Source: Papio anubis
Taxonomy: Eukaryota > Chordata > Mammalia > Primates > Cercopithecidae
Assembly: GCF_008728515.1 (NCBI RefSeq)
Contig: NC_044989.1
Span: 79,571,754-79,635,753, forward strand
DNA length: 64,000 bases
Direction: 5' to 3'
Part shown: piece after piece, positions 1 through 9,717 of the stretch
Layout: the number at the start of each line of letters is the position of its first letter
Numbering within the stretch: position 1 is the first letter of the stretch
Translations under genes and position numbers: made by a program
The notes under the pieces: model-generated
Told to the model about the DNA's origin: nothing
Seen by the model: only the letters and a program-made list of their open reading frames with translations
Database searches by the model: none

Positions 1-790
1 GGGAATCCATATTTGTCAGAAACTTGTTATGCCAAGGAACCCTCTTAGTTGCTTTAGGGTTTTGGGATGAGGATAAGCCAGTATAGGCTGGATACATTCC
101 TCACTGAGGGCCCTGGTGCCTTTGGATAATTTTAGCCCTAAGTATTTAACCCGCTGTGAGCAGAGCTGAGCCTTTGGTTTGGAAACCTTGTAGCCACAGG
201 TAGCGAGGAAATTTTAGAGTGCTTAGGTGGCTTGATGGCACAAGGTTTCTGAACAGGTAGCTAAAAGTAAATCTTCCGCGTACCGAAGGACAAGAGTGTC
301 CAGGTATGAGAATTGGCTCAAGTCTTGGGCTAATGCCTGGTCAAATAGATGGGGGCTATCCCTGAACCCTTGGGGTAAAACAGTCCAGGTGAGTTGAGAC
401 GTTGGGTTTGAAGGATCTTCAAAGGCAAACAAGAATTGAGAGTCAGGATGTACTGCAGAAAAAGGCATCCTTAAGGTCCAGGACTGTAAACCACTCTGCT
501 TCCTCTGGTGTTTGGGAAAGCAGAGTATAAGGGTTAGGTACAGCTGGGTATAGAGGGAAAACAGCCTCATTGATAATCCTGAGATCTTGCACTAACCTCC
601 ACTGTCCATTGGGTTTCTGTACTCCTAAAATTGGAGTATTGTGGGGGCTATTGCCTGGTTTTACTAGGCCTTGGGCTTTTAGGTCCTTAACAATCTTTTG
701 GAGTCCTTGTTGGGCCTTGGGTCTAAGGGGGTACTGCCTTTGGTAGGGAAAGGAGGTGGAATCCTTCAGTTTAACTTGAACAGGATGGGC
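1..790 (-). pseudogene. ERV-A pol: reverse transcriptase fragment
   Basis: Minus-strand translation gives a class I retroviral reverse transcriptase core. The clearest part is 223-570, with the LPQGF-type motif followed by a YxDD-box equivalent reading Y-A-E-D, so the first catalytic aspartate is replaced by glutamate. The palm-to-thumb region continues toward base 1 in another frame, so the gene is cut by the window edge and carries frameshifts and stops. It lies directly downstream, in minus sense, of a protease and gag of the same element. In a live virus this enzyme would copy genomic RNA into DNA; here it is a fossil. Assignment to the ERV9 group rests on the LTR at 12092-12658 and is an inference. 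Confidence 0.85.
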
Positions 791-799
791 ATTCTTTAC

Positions 800-1200
800 T
801 CATCCATATTGTCCTTCTGTTGCCCAGACTTCAGGATTAATTCCTTCCTCAAGCAGGGGACAACAAACAGGTGTTCCTTCTCCTATGTTCAGGTGTATAA
901 TGGCCCCTGCTTTTGCTAGAATGTCTCTCCCTAACAAGGGAGTGGGGCTTTCAGGCATAATTAGAAAAGCATGTGAAAAGAATAAAGTTCCCCAGTCACA
1001 ACTTAGTGGCTGGGAGAAGTATCTAGTGACTAGCTGTCCTAGGACCCCTTGGATAATGACAGATCTGGAGGGCAGTTGTCCAGGACAAGGGAGGAAGACT
1101 GAGAAGACCATGCCAGTGTCCAGGAGACAGTTAACCTCTTGGCCCTCAAAGGTCAAGCATACCTAGGGCTCTATGAGGGTGATGGCATGGGCTGGCGTTT
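800..1200 (-). pseudogene. ERV-A retroviral aspartic protease remnant
   Basis: The minus-strand reading frame at 800-1156 shows the retropepsin active-site motif L-L-D-T-G near its N-terminus and the second conserved motif L-L-G-R-D about 70 residues later, the usual spacing for a retroviral protease. It lies between gag (right) and reverse transcriptase (left), the standard gag-pro-pol order for a minus-strand provirus. The frame is open for about 118 codons but is not connected in frame to gag or RT. In the virus it would cleave Gag and Gag-Pol polyproteins. Confidence 0.85.
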
Positions 1201-1230
1201 GCCCCGGGCACCCTCAGTCCTGCTGCTGGA

Positions 1231-2310
1231 TCATCTGATTAGTGGTTTCTGACTCAGATGACCTTCATCCCCTGAGTTAGTGGGCCTTCCAGTGATTCCC
1301 TTGACATAAGGGGCATGGAGGAGGGGGCGGCTTTTTTCTACTTGGACAATCTTTTTTAAAGTGTCCTTGTAGACCGCATTGGAAGCAAGCCCTATTAGGC
1401 ATTCAATTTTCCCAGTTTTTCCCTTTTCCAGAGCCTCCAAGTCCACTTGCTTGAGGGCCATGACTAAAGTGGTGGCCTTTTTTTTTTAATCCCATTTATC
1501 CCGTTCTGCCTGCTCCTCCTGATCTCTATTTCAAAAAACCAAGGTTGCCAAGTTCAATAGGGTTTCTAAGTTTTGCTCTGGGCCTAAGGTGGACTTTTGA
1601 AGTTTTTTTCTAATGTCTGCAGCTGACTGAGTGATAAACTTATCCTTTAAGATTAGTTGGCCTTCAATAGAGTCAGGTGACAGAGAGGTATGCTTCCTCA
1701 ATGCCTCCCTTAGTCTCTCCAGAAAGGCAGTAGGATTTTCTTCCTTTCCCTGTGTTACAGTGGACATCATTGAGTAATTCATAGGCTTCTTCCTAGTTTT
1801 CCTTAGTCCTTCTTGCACGCAATTTAGCAAATGTCTGCCGCACCAATCTCCATGTTCTGATTCTGTGTCCCAATGAGGGTCTACGCTGGGAACTGCCTGC
1901 TGGCCTGTGGGGAATCATTCTCTTTCCCCTGTTGTCATCCTATCATTGACCTGACTGAGATACCAGAGATCGCCAAACTCTCGGGCTGCAGTTATGGTGG
2001 CACTTCTCTCATTTGGGGTTAGTGTCTGATTTAGCAGTAACATTATATCTCTCCATGTCAGATCAAAGGATTGTCCTAACCCTTGTAAAACATCAATATA
2101 GCTAGCCATCAGGGTCATTTGATAATTTACCTAAGTCTATTTTAATTTGCTTTAAATCTGAGAGAGAAAAAGGTACATGCACTCTGGCTAGGCCGAATTC
2201 TCCTCCTCCCACTGCTTGAAGGGGGCATAATCAGGGAATATGAACACTTTTTGGTTCATTGTTTACCCGTTTGTCTATTTCCTTTGGGACAGTTTAGGTT
2301 GAAGGGGGTC
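1231..2310 (-). pseudogene. ERV-A gag: capsid C-terminal part and nucleocapsid
   Basis: The minus strand carries a broken gag. Frames at 1915-2118 and 1531-1830 read as gammaretrovirus-like capsid; the second contains the major homology region (E-N-P-T-A-F-L-E-R-L-R core). A CCHC zinc knuckle (C-x2-C-x4-H-x4-C) is encoded at 1345-1386, but in a different frame from the open stretch around it. A stop follows the frame at about 1915. The N-terminal matrix part of the same gag is 7.4 kb away at 9766-10173, because ERV-B was inserted between them. In a live virus Gag builds the particle; this copy cannot encode it. Confidence 0.85.
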
Positions 2311-2314
2311 CTTA
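2311..2314. repeat. Target-site duplication of ERV-B, left copy
   Basis: The bases CTTA sit immediately left of the LTR terminal TG and recur immediately right of the other LTR terminal CA (9762-9765). Four base pairs is the usual duplication length for gammaretroviral integrase. The match joins the two halves of ERV-A gag. Confidence 0.75.
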
Positions 2315-2656
2315 TGTAATGCCCAGACTGTTTGTTCCCCAAAGAAGACCACCAGAGTCCAGAGTCAAAGCCAAGCGGCAAGGATCTTTAACTGCAAGTT
2401 CTAACTTACCCTCCATTCCAATAACATACAAGAGGGCCCTCGAACAATGCAAAGTGCTTGCCTTTATAGCCCAAGGTAAATAGGATAATGTAAAGTTACA
2501 GAGGAACAAAGGAATTCCTTTTGGTTACAGCACTACAATTGGTTAACATTTGGGTTATACATTTAGCAGTTTTTCATTGTTCCCACGCTTTCAGTAAATC
2601 CAATAAACGGCTGTAACCTTATCGGAGACTTTCCAGGTGGTGTTTGTACTGGCCCG
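2315..2656 (-). repeat. ERV-B 3' LTR, truncated in U3
   Basis: This matches 9280-9620 almost base for base apart from scattered substitutions and small indels. It contains a minus-strand TATAAAGG near 2464-2471. It stops at about 2650-2656, where the sequence passes directly into pol, so most of U3, including the enhancer repeats seen in the other LTR, is missing. Confidence 0.85.
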
Positions 2657-3595
2657 GGAAGCCAGACTAGGTCAGCGTCAGGAAGTGGGCAGTCCTGCAG
2701 GTCCTCTCGAACTCCGTGCACCTGAGCTAGTATCTCGGTGCAGTCATGGAGTGGGGCGTCCAGGTCCGGGTTGGGCAGCAGCGAGGCAGGGTTTAAGGTT
2801 GTTGGGGGCAGGAAAGTTATCCTGAGGGGATTTAGTAGTAGTCCTTGGTAGTGGGTGAGCCAGGTGTTACTTATTCATCGATTAGGTGGCTGTTTGAGTA
2901 CACCCTTGATGGCATGTGGGGTAACGACCCATAATTCTTGACCCATGACAAGTTTATCAGCATCTTGTACCAGCAGGGCCGTGGCTGCAATCATTTGGAG
3001 ACAAGGGGGCCACCCGGCAGCCACTGGGTCTAATTTCTTTGACAGGTAGGCAACCGGCCTCTGCCAGGGGCCTAAGTTCTGAGTTATTACTGCCTTGGCG
3101 ACACCCTTGCTCTCGTCCACGTATAAGTGGAAGGGCTTGGTGACATCAGGTAGTCCTAGTGCAGGCGCAGAGAGTAGGGCAGTTTTGATCTGTTGGAAAG
3201 CCGACTCGGCTCCTTCTGTCCAATTAAATGGCTGCTGCCCCCATGTTGCCTGATACAAGGGTTTAGCCAGCTCTGTGAACCCAGGTGTCCATAGTCTATA
3301 AAATCTCGCCGACCCCAGGAATTCCCTTACTTGTCGGGTGGAGTGTGGCCTGGGGATCTGCAGAACAGTCTGCTTCCGGGCGTTTGTTAACCAGCGCTGC
3401 CCTCCTTTTAGCAGGTACCTCAGATTTGTTACTTCTGATTTACAGATTTGAGCTTTCTTTGCCGAGGCTCGGTAGCCTAGATTCCCTAGCGCTTGTAAGA
3501 GACCCCTGGTCCCCTGAATACAAGCTTCTTGGGTCTCAGCAGCAATCAGGAGGTCATCAACATACTGTAGTAAGGTTATTTCAGGGTGTTTGCTC
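2656..3595 (-). pseudogene. ERV-B pol copy A: RT thumb, connection and start of RNase H
   Basis: Minus-strand reading gives gammaretroviral Pol starting just before the catalytic Y-V-D-D box (codons at 3553-3564), then thumb and connection (open at 2875-3258), then the first part of RNase H to about 2660. The frame ends by fusion with the LTR before the RNase H catalytic core would be complete. Integrase is missing. At its upstream side pol is fused to gag capsid at about 3590-3598, so protease and the RT fingers are deleted. Compared with copy B it is much cleaner, with long readable frames. Confidence 0.88.
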
Positions 3596-4752
3596 CGTTA
3601 TTGTAAACCCGCTGGGCTATCTGAAGGAGGTCCTGCCTTTTAATGTCTGGGGCCGCCTGATTTACAAAAGACATTATAACAGCTGCCTGACTTCCTGGAG
3701 CCTCTGGGTCTATGGGGGTGTACTGTCTAAAAGCTTCCATTAATCTTTCTAAGTAGGTAGCTGGGCTCTCTGTCTTTCCCTGCAGAACAGAGTATACTTT
3801 AGCCAAATTAGTGGGCTTGTGAGCAGCTGCCCGGAGACCCGCCATTAGAGTCTGGTGATAAAGGTGTAGCCGTCCCCTACCTTCTGCCGTGTTGTAGTCC
3901 CACGCCGGCCTGTATTCTCTCTCACTCCTCCGTTGTGAACAAGATTCGGAGGAACTGCTGACAATCATCCCAAGTAGGCTGGTGGGTGAACATGACACTA
4001 TCCAGTAAAGCCATTAAATCTTTGGGGTTGTCAGAAAACCGAGCACTCTGAGTCTTCCAGTTATACAGATCACTGGTAGAGAATGGCCAGTACTGGAGCC
4101 TGGGGATTCCTGTGTCATCTGGGAGTCCTATTTCCCGAAGGGGTAGAGCCACTGTGGAGTCAGGCGGCTGGGGGGGTGCTAGCCCGCGAAGTGCGCCCTC
4201 GTGTCCGCCCCGCCGGCCCTTCAAAGTTACTTTCACTCTCAGCAGGTCTGTGTGTGCCGGCCGCCTCCCATCTGCCTGCTCCTTCCCGCGGCTCAGCCCA
4301 GGGGGCTGGGGCCTGGGGCCCAGAGCGGTACGGAGGGGGTTCTGTGGACAGTGGGTCCCCACTATCAGGTAGAACAGGATGGGGGGGGCAATCGGCTGCT
4401 TGGATTTTAGCGGCTGAGCAACCAGTGCCTTACAAGGTTCAGGGGCTAATTGGAAAGGTGACAGCCAAGGAGGTGGGTTCTCAACAAGGTCCTGTCATAT
4501 GAGGATATATGGGATTTGATCTAAGTGGCCCGCACGCCCAGGTAGGAAAATCTTGGACTTTACTCTAGTGATGATAGCAAGTCTGAACGTCCCTTCGGGT
4601 GGCCACCCCACATCAAAGGCAGGCCATTCAGAGCGGCATAGAGTAATGAGCTTTCCCCTCCTGATTTCCAAACTAAGATCATGGCCCCTTGCTCTTACAT
4701 CCTTGAAATTACTTGTAAGGAGAGATAGGGGAGTGCTCTGGGTATTACCCAT
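3596..4752 (-). pseudogene. ERV-B gag copy A: matrix, linker, capsid
   Basis: The minus-strand ATG at 4750-4752 begins M-G-N, a Met-Gly start compatible with N-myristoylation of matrix. The matrix domain reads well to an in-frame stop at 4495-4497. A proline-rich linker follows (about 4110-4490), then capsid with the W-P-F and T-W-D-D-C-Q-Q motifs (3922-4362) and the major homology region around 3735-3800. Gag breaks off at 3590-3598 by fusion to pol, so nucleocapsid is absent. Frame changes occur near 3922-3998. The layout is that of a gammaretrovirus Gag. Confidence 0.88.
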
Positions 4753-4799
4753 CCTATAATAATTTGTAGTCTCTTCCTGTAAAGGAATGTGGGTTAGTA

Positions 4800-7092
4800 C
4801 CAGGGTCTGCTTGCTAAGAGAGATGAGTTCCACCTTGGATATCCTTAATCCTGCCCTGATCTGTCTAATGCTGACAGAGTGTTGAAGCTCCATTATTGTG
4901 CGGGAGTGCCCAAGTCTCTTTGTAAGTCTCTAAGGACTTGCTTTATGACCCGGTGTTCTGTATTGGGTATTATATTTAGGGCATGTTGTCCGTCCGACAT
5001 CCCTACCATTATGTAATATTCTCTTTGTCTCTTTTTGATCTTCGAGCGGTTTGTAAAGTCTGTTTTGCCTGGAGAATTAGATTGGTAACCCCTTGCTTTT
5101 GTTCTCCATTTGCTTTTGGTAAATCTTCCTCCATCCCTTTTATTTTGTATCATGTTCTGCAGAGATGGGTCTCCTGGAATGTTATGACTGATGGGTCTTG
5201 ACCCCTTTATCCGAAGTCAGTCTGTGTTCTTCGCCTGGAGCATTTAGTCCATTTCATTTTGCATAGCATTGTTATGTGTGAACTTGATCCCGCCATGAGT
5301 ATTAACTGTTGTTTCTGCTCTGTTTGACAAAGTTTCTTCCCAGCCTCGATGGTTCTACATTTTGCATGTTTTTTAATGGTTGCCACCTGCTGTTCCTTTC
5401 CATGCTGAGCTTCCTGTATCCCTTGTAAGGCAGGCCCAGGGAAGATAAAATCTCTGCTATTTGCTTAATTGTAAAGGATTTATTTCTCCTTCACTTATGA
5501 AACTAGTTTGGTTTCGATATGAAATTTTGCCCAAAGTACCTTTTCTTTAAGAATGCTGAATATTGCCCCCACTCTTCTCTTGGCTTCTGGTAGTTTCTGG
5601 TAGATCTGCTAGAGTCTTGATGCTTTCCCTTTGTAAAACGACGCAGATCCGCATCTTTGACGAGATGAAATGGAGAAGACGGAGAAAGCGGAGTTTTGAT
5701 GATGAAAAGAGTTTTGATGATATCTCGAGTTTATCTCGAGCCGGATTTCTTTACCTGGTAATTTAATTAGACGGATGGAGATATCCTATATTTTGAGCAG
5801 GTTTTTTGTTTATCCATCATGTCGGTCGGTTGAGCATGAGTGATGATTACGGATGGCGTTCATCTCTTTCTATTTCGCTTTATGACCTTTCTCTTCAGAC
5901 CACTACCTAGTCACACCTTCCACTTCAAGATTTTAGTTTTTGCGCTTAAGTGGCCATTCTCCTGCTCTGAGAAGTTTTGATGACTGTTCTCTTTCTCTCT
6001 CATCTCTCACAAAGTTTATCACCAGTTTTTTGATCCCAGCTACAGCAGTTGCTTTCCTGCCTGCATGTTTTATTTTAATTTCCAGCTTTTCGTTCCTGCT
6101 TTTTCCCCATCTTGTGGTTTTATCTGCCTCTGGTTTTTATTATTGCATGTAATTGACATTTTAGGTGTCCTTTCCTGTTTGAGGTTTTCTCCTCTCACAG
6201 TCAGAACCTCAGCTGTAGGTCTGTTGAGATTGCTTGAGGTCCACCCAGACCTGTTTCGGCATCAGCAGCAGGGCTGCAGAAGATATTGAACAGCGAGGTG
6301 CCCTGTCTGATCCCTGCTTTGAAGCCCTCCTCAGGTGGCCCACCTGTGAGGTGTGGGGTGTCAGACTGTCTCCTAGTGGGGATGTGTTCTCCCAAGGAAC
6401 ACCAGGGGTCGGGGACCTTGAGCAGGTAGTCAAGTCCCTCTCTGTGACCTCAACTCATGTTGGGAGATCCACCCTGCTCCTCTCAAAGCTGTCAAGACAG
6501 AGTCGCTTGCATCTGCAGAGAGGTTTCTGCCAGCCCTTGTTGTTGCTTGTTGTTGTGTGGCGTGCCCGCTGTCCCCAGAGGAGCTCCATGGCAGGTTTCC
6601 TGAGCTGCAGAGCCTGCACCTCAGCTTGGAGCTTCCCAGCAGCCAGAGCCACCTGCCTCAAGCCTGCCAGCAAGGCGGGCGCCTCCCCCAGCCTCGCTGC
6701 TGCCTTTGCTGGTGAGATCACAGATCGTTGTGCAATGAGGGAGTCTCCGGCGGGACCCTCCCTGCCAGGTGTGTGTGTGAGCATATCCCAGGTGTGCCTG
6801 TTGCTTGGGGCAAAGAAGCCATTTAGTGAGTTACCCGATTTCCAGGGTTGTAGTGGTCTCAGTTCCCCCTGTGGGTGGATTCTCTGCGCTTTCCTTGTGG
6901 TGGAGGTTTATGCTCGCCCTGCCGCTTCCGCTGTCGGTTGGTAGCAGCTTAACGTACCTGTCGTCCGGTACCCTTCAGTGAGATGAACCCAGTGTACCAG
7001 TTGAAATGGAACACCGTTTTCTTGTAGGGGTCGCCGGGCGCTGGGGAGTTTTTGGTAGACCAGCCCTGACGGCCATCTTGTTCGCTTCCGCG
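4800..7092 (-). mobile_element. L1 5' half: 5'UTR, damaged ORF1, start of ORF2 endonuclease
   Basis: On the minus strand, 7092 to about 6100 is a primate L1 5'UTR (start-site region with AAGATGGCC, later GGGTTCATCTCACTG). ORF1 follows with a large garbled or deleted middle; its 3' end, including AGTGGGGGCAATATTCAGCA, is recognisable near 5560-5580. ORF2 follows with AAATGGACTAAATGCTCCA near 5250 and endonuclease-domain wording to about 4800. It then stops and ERV-B gag leader begins. Having the 5' end but lacking the 3' end is the reverse of normal L1 truncation. No poly-A or target duplication is visible at 4800. Frames are broken throughout. The L1 subfamily is uncertain. Confidence 0.85.
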
Positions 7093-7645
7093 ATCAGCAT
7101 CTTGTGCCCGTAGGGCCGCGGCTGCAAATCATTAATAAGGGGCCACCCGCAGCCACACTGGGTTCACCTCGATATAGTAGGCGAACTGGTTTCTCTGCCA
7201 GCTCAAGCCTGAGTTATGCTGTCAGTTCGCCACACCCTTTTGCTCTCGGCCCAACAAGATAAGCGGAAGCGCCGGCATATCAGGTGTCCCAGTGCATACG
7301 CAGAGTAGGGCAGTTTTACCCGTTGGAACGCTCCTTCTGTCCACGCAGCCGTTCCGCCCATGGCTTTACGCCTCATAACCAGGTGTCCATAGTTCATAAA
7401 ATGACCCCAGGAATTTTACCAATGGCAGGAGGTGGCCTGGGATCCCGCTTCCCGCTTGTTAACCGCCCTTTAGCAGTACCCCTGAGCCTGTCATTTCATC
7501 ACAGAGATTTGAGCTTTCGTCGCAGGTTTGCAGCTCAGATTCCAATACGCTTGTGGGTAGCACCCCCGTTTCCGAAGCTTCTGGGTCTCAGCAGCAATCA
7601 GGAGGTCATCAAATATACTGTAGTAAGGTTATTTCAGGGTGTTTG
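7093..7645 (-). pseudogene. ERV-B pol copy B, heavily indel-damaged
   Basis: This aligns to copy A (2956-3590) from ATCAGCATCTTGT onward, with the same order and the same fusion to gag. It carries many one- to ten-base gains and losses, including an extra base inside the YVDD codons near 7606-7615 that shifts the frame. No long frame survives. The density of indels relative to substitutions is unlike ordinary neutral decay and unlike copy A. Confidence 0.8.
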
Positions 7646-8690
7646 CTCCGTTATTGTAAAACCCGTTGGGCTATCTGAAGGAGGTCCTGCCTTTTACTGT
7701 CTGGGGTCACTGATTTACAAAGACATTATAACAGCTGCCTGATCTCCTGGAGCCCCGTCTATGGGGTGTACCGCCCAGCTTCCATTAATCTTCGCAGTTG
7801 GCCTCTGTTCTCCTGCAGAACAGAGTATACTTTGAGCCAAATTAGTGGCTTGTATAGCTGCCCGGAGATCCGCTTATTAGAGTTCGGTGAGCGCGGTAAA
7901 GCCCCTACCTTCTGCCGTAATTGTAGTCCCACGCTGGCTCGTATTCTCTCACCTCCATTGTAAACAAAGACTGGCGGGAACGACAACCATCCCAAGTAGG
8001 TTGGTGGGTGAACATGACACTATCCAGTGCTTACAATTTTGGGGGTTGCTGTGGAAACCAGCACTCTTGAGTCTTCCAGTTATGCTGATCAACAGGAGAA
8101 TTGGGTAACAGTCGCGACCTCCCTGCCTGCTCAAGTCCTATTTCCTGAAGTGTGTAGAGCCACTGTGAGCCAGGCGGCTGGGGAGGGCTGGGCTCAAGAA
8201 GTGCGCCTGCCCGCCCCGCCGGCCCTCACTTTCACCTCCTCAGCGGTCCAGGTGTACCGGGCCCCTGCCCCTCCGCTGCTTCACCTAGGCGGTCCAGGTG
8301 CGCTGTCACCTCTCGCCCCGCTGCTCCTCCGCGGTCAGCCCAGGTTGAACAGTTCAGAGGGGTAATGGAGGGGATTCTAGGACAGGGTCTCACCATCAGA
8401 TGTAAAGTAATCGGCTGTTTGGATTTTTAGTGGTCGAGCAAACCAGTGCCTACAAGGTTCAGGCTAATTGGAAAGGTGATAGCCGGCGATTAACAGCGTC
8501 CTGTCATATGAGATGGTGTTTGATCTTGCGGTTCCCGCGACGCCTGGTAGGAAAAATAACGTTCTTACTCTAGTGATGACAGCAAGTCTGAATAACCCTT
8601 CTTCGTACACCCACATCAAAGGCAGGCCATTCGAGCTTATTGAGTAATGAGCTTTCCTCCCGATTCGCAAACTAAAGACGGCGTTCCTGG
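7646..8690 (-). pseudogene. ERV-B gag copy B, heavily indel-damaged
   Basis: This aligns to copy A gag (about 3596-4690): capsid near 7650-8060, linker near 8130-8460, matrix near 8464-8680. The fusion to pol falls at the same place as in copy A (7641-7650 versus 3590-3598). The first two dozen or so matrix codons, including the start codon, are replaced at about 8685 by unrelated CpG-rich sequence. Short indels occur every few tens of bases. Confidence 0.8.
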
Positions 8691-9050
8691 CCTGCCATCC
8701 CAGCCCGTGCAGGGCGCCGCGCCGTCCGTCCCGCAATATCCTCCCAGCAAATGTCAACTGCGCCAAGCCCGGCCAGCCATTGACCAACGCGTTACCCAAG
8801 CCCGTATCGTTCCGCCCAGAATTCAACGCGCCCGGTAGCCAGATCGCAGCGGTTCGCAGTCTGGGTCAGAATCAAAGCCCAGACCCGCAAGCGACTCGAA
8901 GCCGGCCAGAATCGCTGCTCAGACGCAACGCGTTCGGTAGCTCAGATCGCGTTCGCAGCCTCGAAGTCGTGAATCAGCTCAGATCGCCAGCGTCGCGCTC
9001 CGGAAGCCCGGGTCAGAATCAACTCAGATAAAAATCTAGATCATACGAGA
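8690..9050. other. CpG-dense block of unknown origin
   Basis: By direct count about 38 CpG dinucleotides occur in 8701-9000, more than base composition alone would predict and far above the rest of the window. Short words recur, for example CAGATCGC (three times or more) and GGGTCAGAATCAA (twice). It sits where the ERV-B leader and the start of gag would be expected. It could be a GC-rich retroviral leader, foreign sequence, or a mis-polished stretch. I do not recognise it. Confidence 0.6.
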
Positions 9051-9196
9051 GCCAGGGGACGTCTCCCACCGGTCTCCGCTGGTTGTCCTATAGCGCGTCC
9101 GCCAGGACTGCGCCAGCTTCAGTTTCAGACCTCATGAGTCACAGATACAGGTTCAGAACAGAGAACAGACACAGACAGACAAACAGAGATGAGCCA

Positions 9197-9206
9197 GCTC
9201 ACCTAT
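9197..9206 (-). promoter_or_regulatory. Possible splice donor in ERV-B leader
   Basis: The minus strand reads ATAGGTGAGC about 55-65 bases after the primer site, close to the splice-donor consensus. Gammaretroviral leaders normally hold the major donor for env mRNA here. No env remains, so this is only a relic. Confidence 0.4.
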
Positions 9207-9259
9207 CAGCAGATCGATCCTGGTAGATCCGTTGACTAGGGGTCTGGTGGGCTTGGGGA

Positions 9260-9277
9260 ATCCCGGACGGGCCCCCA
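9260..9277 (-). other. ERV-B primer-binding site, tRNA-Pro type
   Basis: The minus strand reads TGGGGGCCCGTCCGGGAT, one base off the canonical tRNA-Pro primer site. It lies two bases inside the LTR end at 9280, the standard position. This fixes 9280-9761 as the 5' LTR and confirms minus orientation. Confidence 0.9.
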
Positions 9278-9425
9278 GATGTAATGCCCAGACTGTTTGT
9301 TCCCCAAAGAAAACCACCAGAGTCCAGAGTCAAAGCCAAGCGGCAAGGATCTTTAACTGCAAGTTCGAACTTGGTCCCTCCATTCCACAACATACAAGAG
9401 GACCCCGAACAATGCAAGTGCTTGC

Positions 9426-9433
9426 CTTTTATA
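9426..9433 (-). promoter_or_regulatory. TATA box of ERV-B 5' LTR
   Basis: The minus strand reads TATAAAAG inside the LTR, about 330 bases from the U3 end, downstream of CCAAT-like words. This is the expected arrangement for a gammaretroviral promoter. Activity is not known. Confidence 0.7.
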
Positions 9434-9603
9434 GCCCAAGGTAAATAGGATACGTAAAGTTACAGAGGAACAAAGGAATTCTTTTGGTTACAGCACTACA
9501 ATTGGTTAACATTTTAAGTTATACATTTAGCAGTTTTCTATTGGTTCCCACGCTTTCAGTAAATCCACAAACGGCTGTGTCCTTATCGGAGACTTTCCAG
9601 GTG

Positions 9604-9717
9604 GTGTTTGTACTGGGCTCGGGAAGTTGAAAGATATATGGGGGGATGTGTTTGTACTGGGCTCGGGAAGTTGAAAGATATATGGGGGGATGTGTTTGTA
9701 CTGGGCTCGGGAAGTTG
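9604..9717. repeat. 44-bp direct repeats in ERV-B U3 (about 2.6 copies)
   Basis: Units at 9604-9647 and 9648-9691 are identical, and a third partial unit runs 9692-9717. Each begins GTGTTTGTACTGGGCTCGGG on the plus strand. The position in U3 upstream of TATA matches where gammaretroviral enhancer repeats lie. Confidence 0.92.

Noticed and set aside
6234..6784. Minus-strand frames of 64-109 codons in 6200-6790 as genes
   Set aside because: They are within the L1 5'UTR, which is noncoding on that strand.
6234..6944. 236-codon plus-strand frame as a host gene
   Set aside because: It lies wholly antisense to an L1 5'UTR, has low-complexity composition and no recognised domain. Kept only as a finding about L1 antisense coding.
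8690..9050. Host promoter CpG island
   Set aside because: It is short, embedded in damaged ERV sequence and has no first exon nearby; CpG density alone does not establish a promoter.
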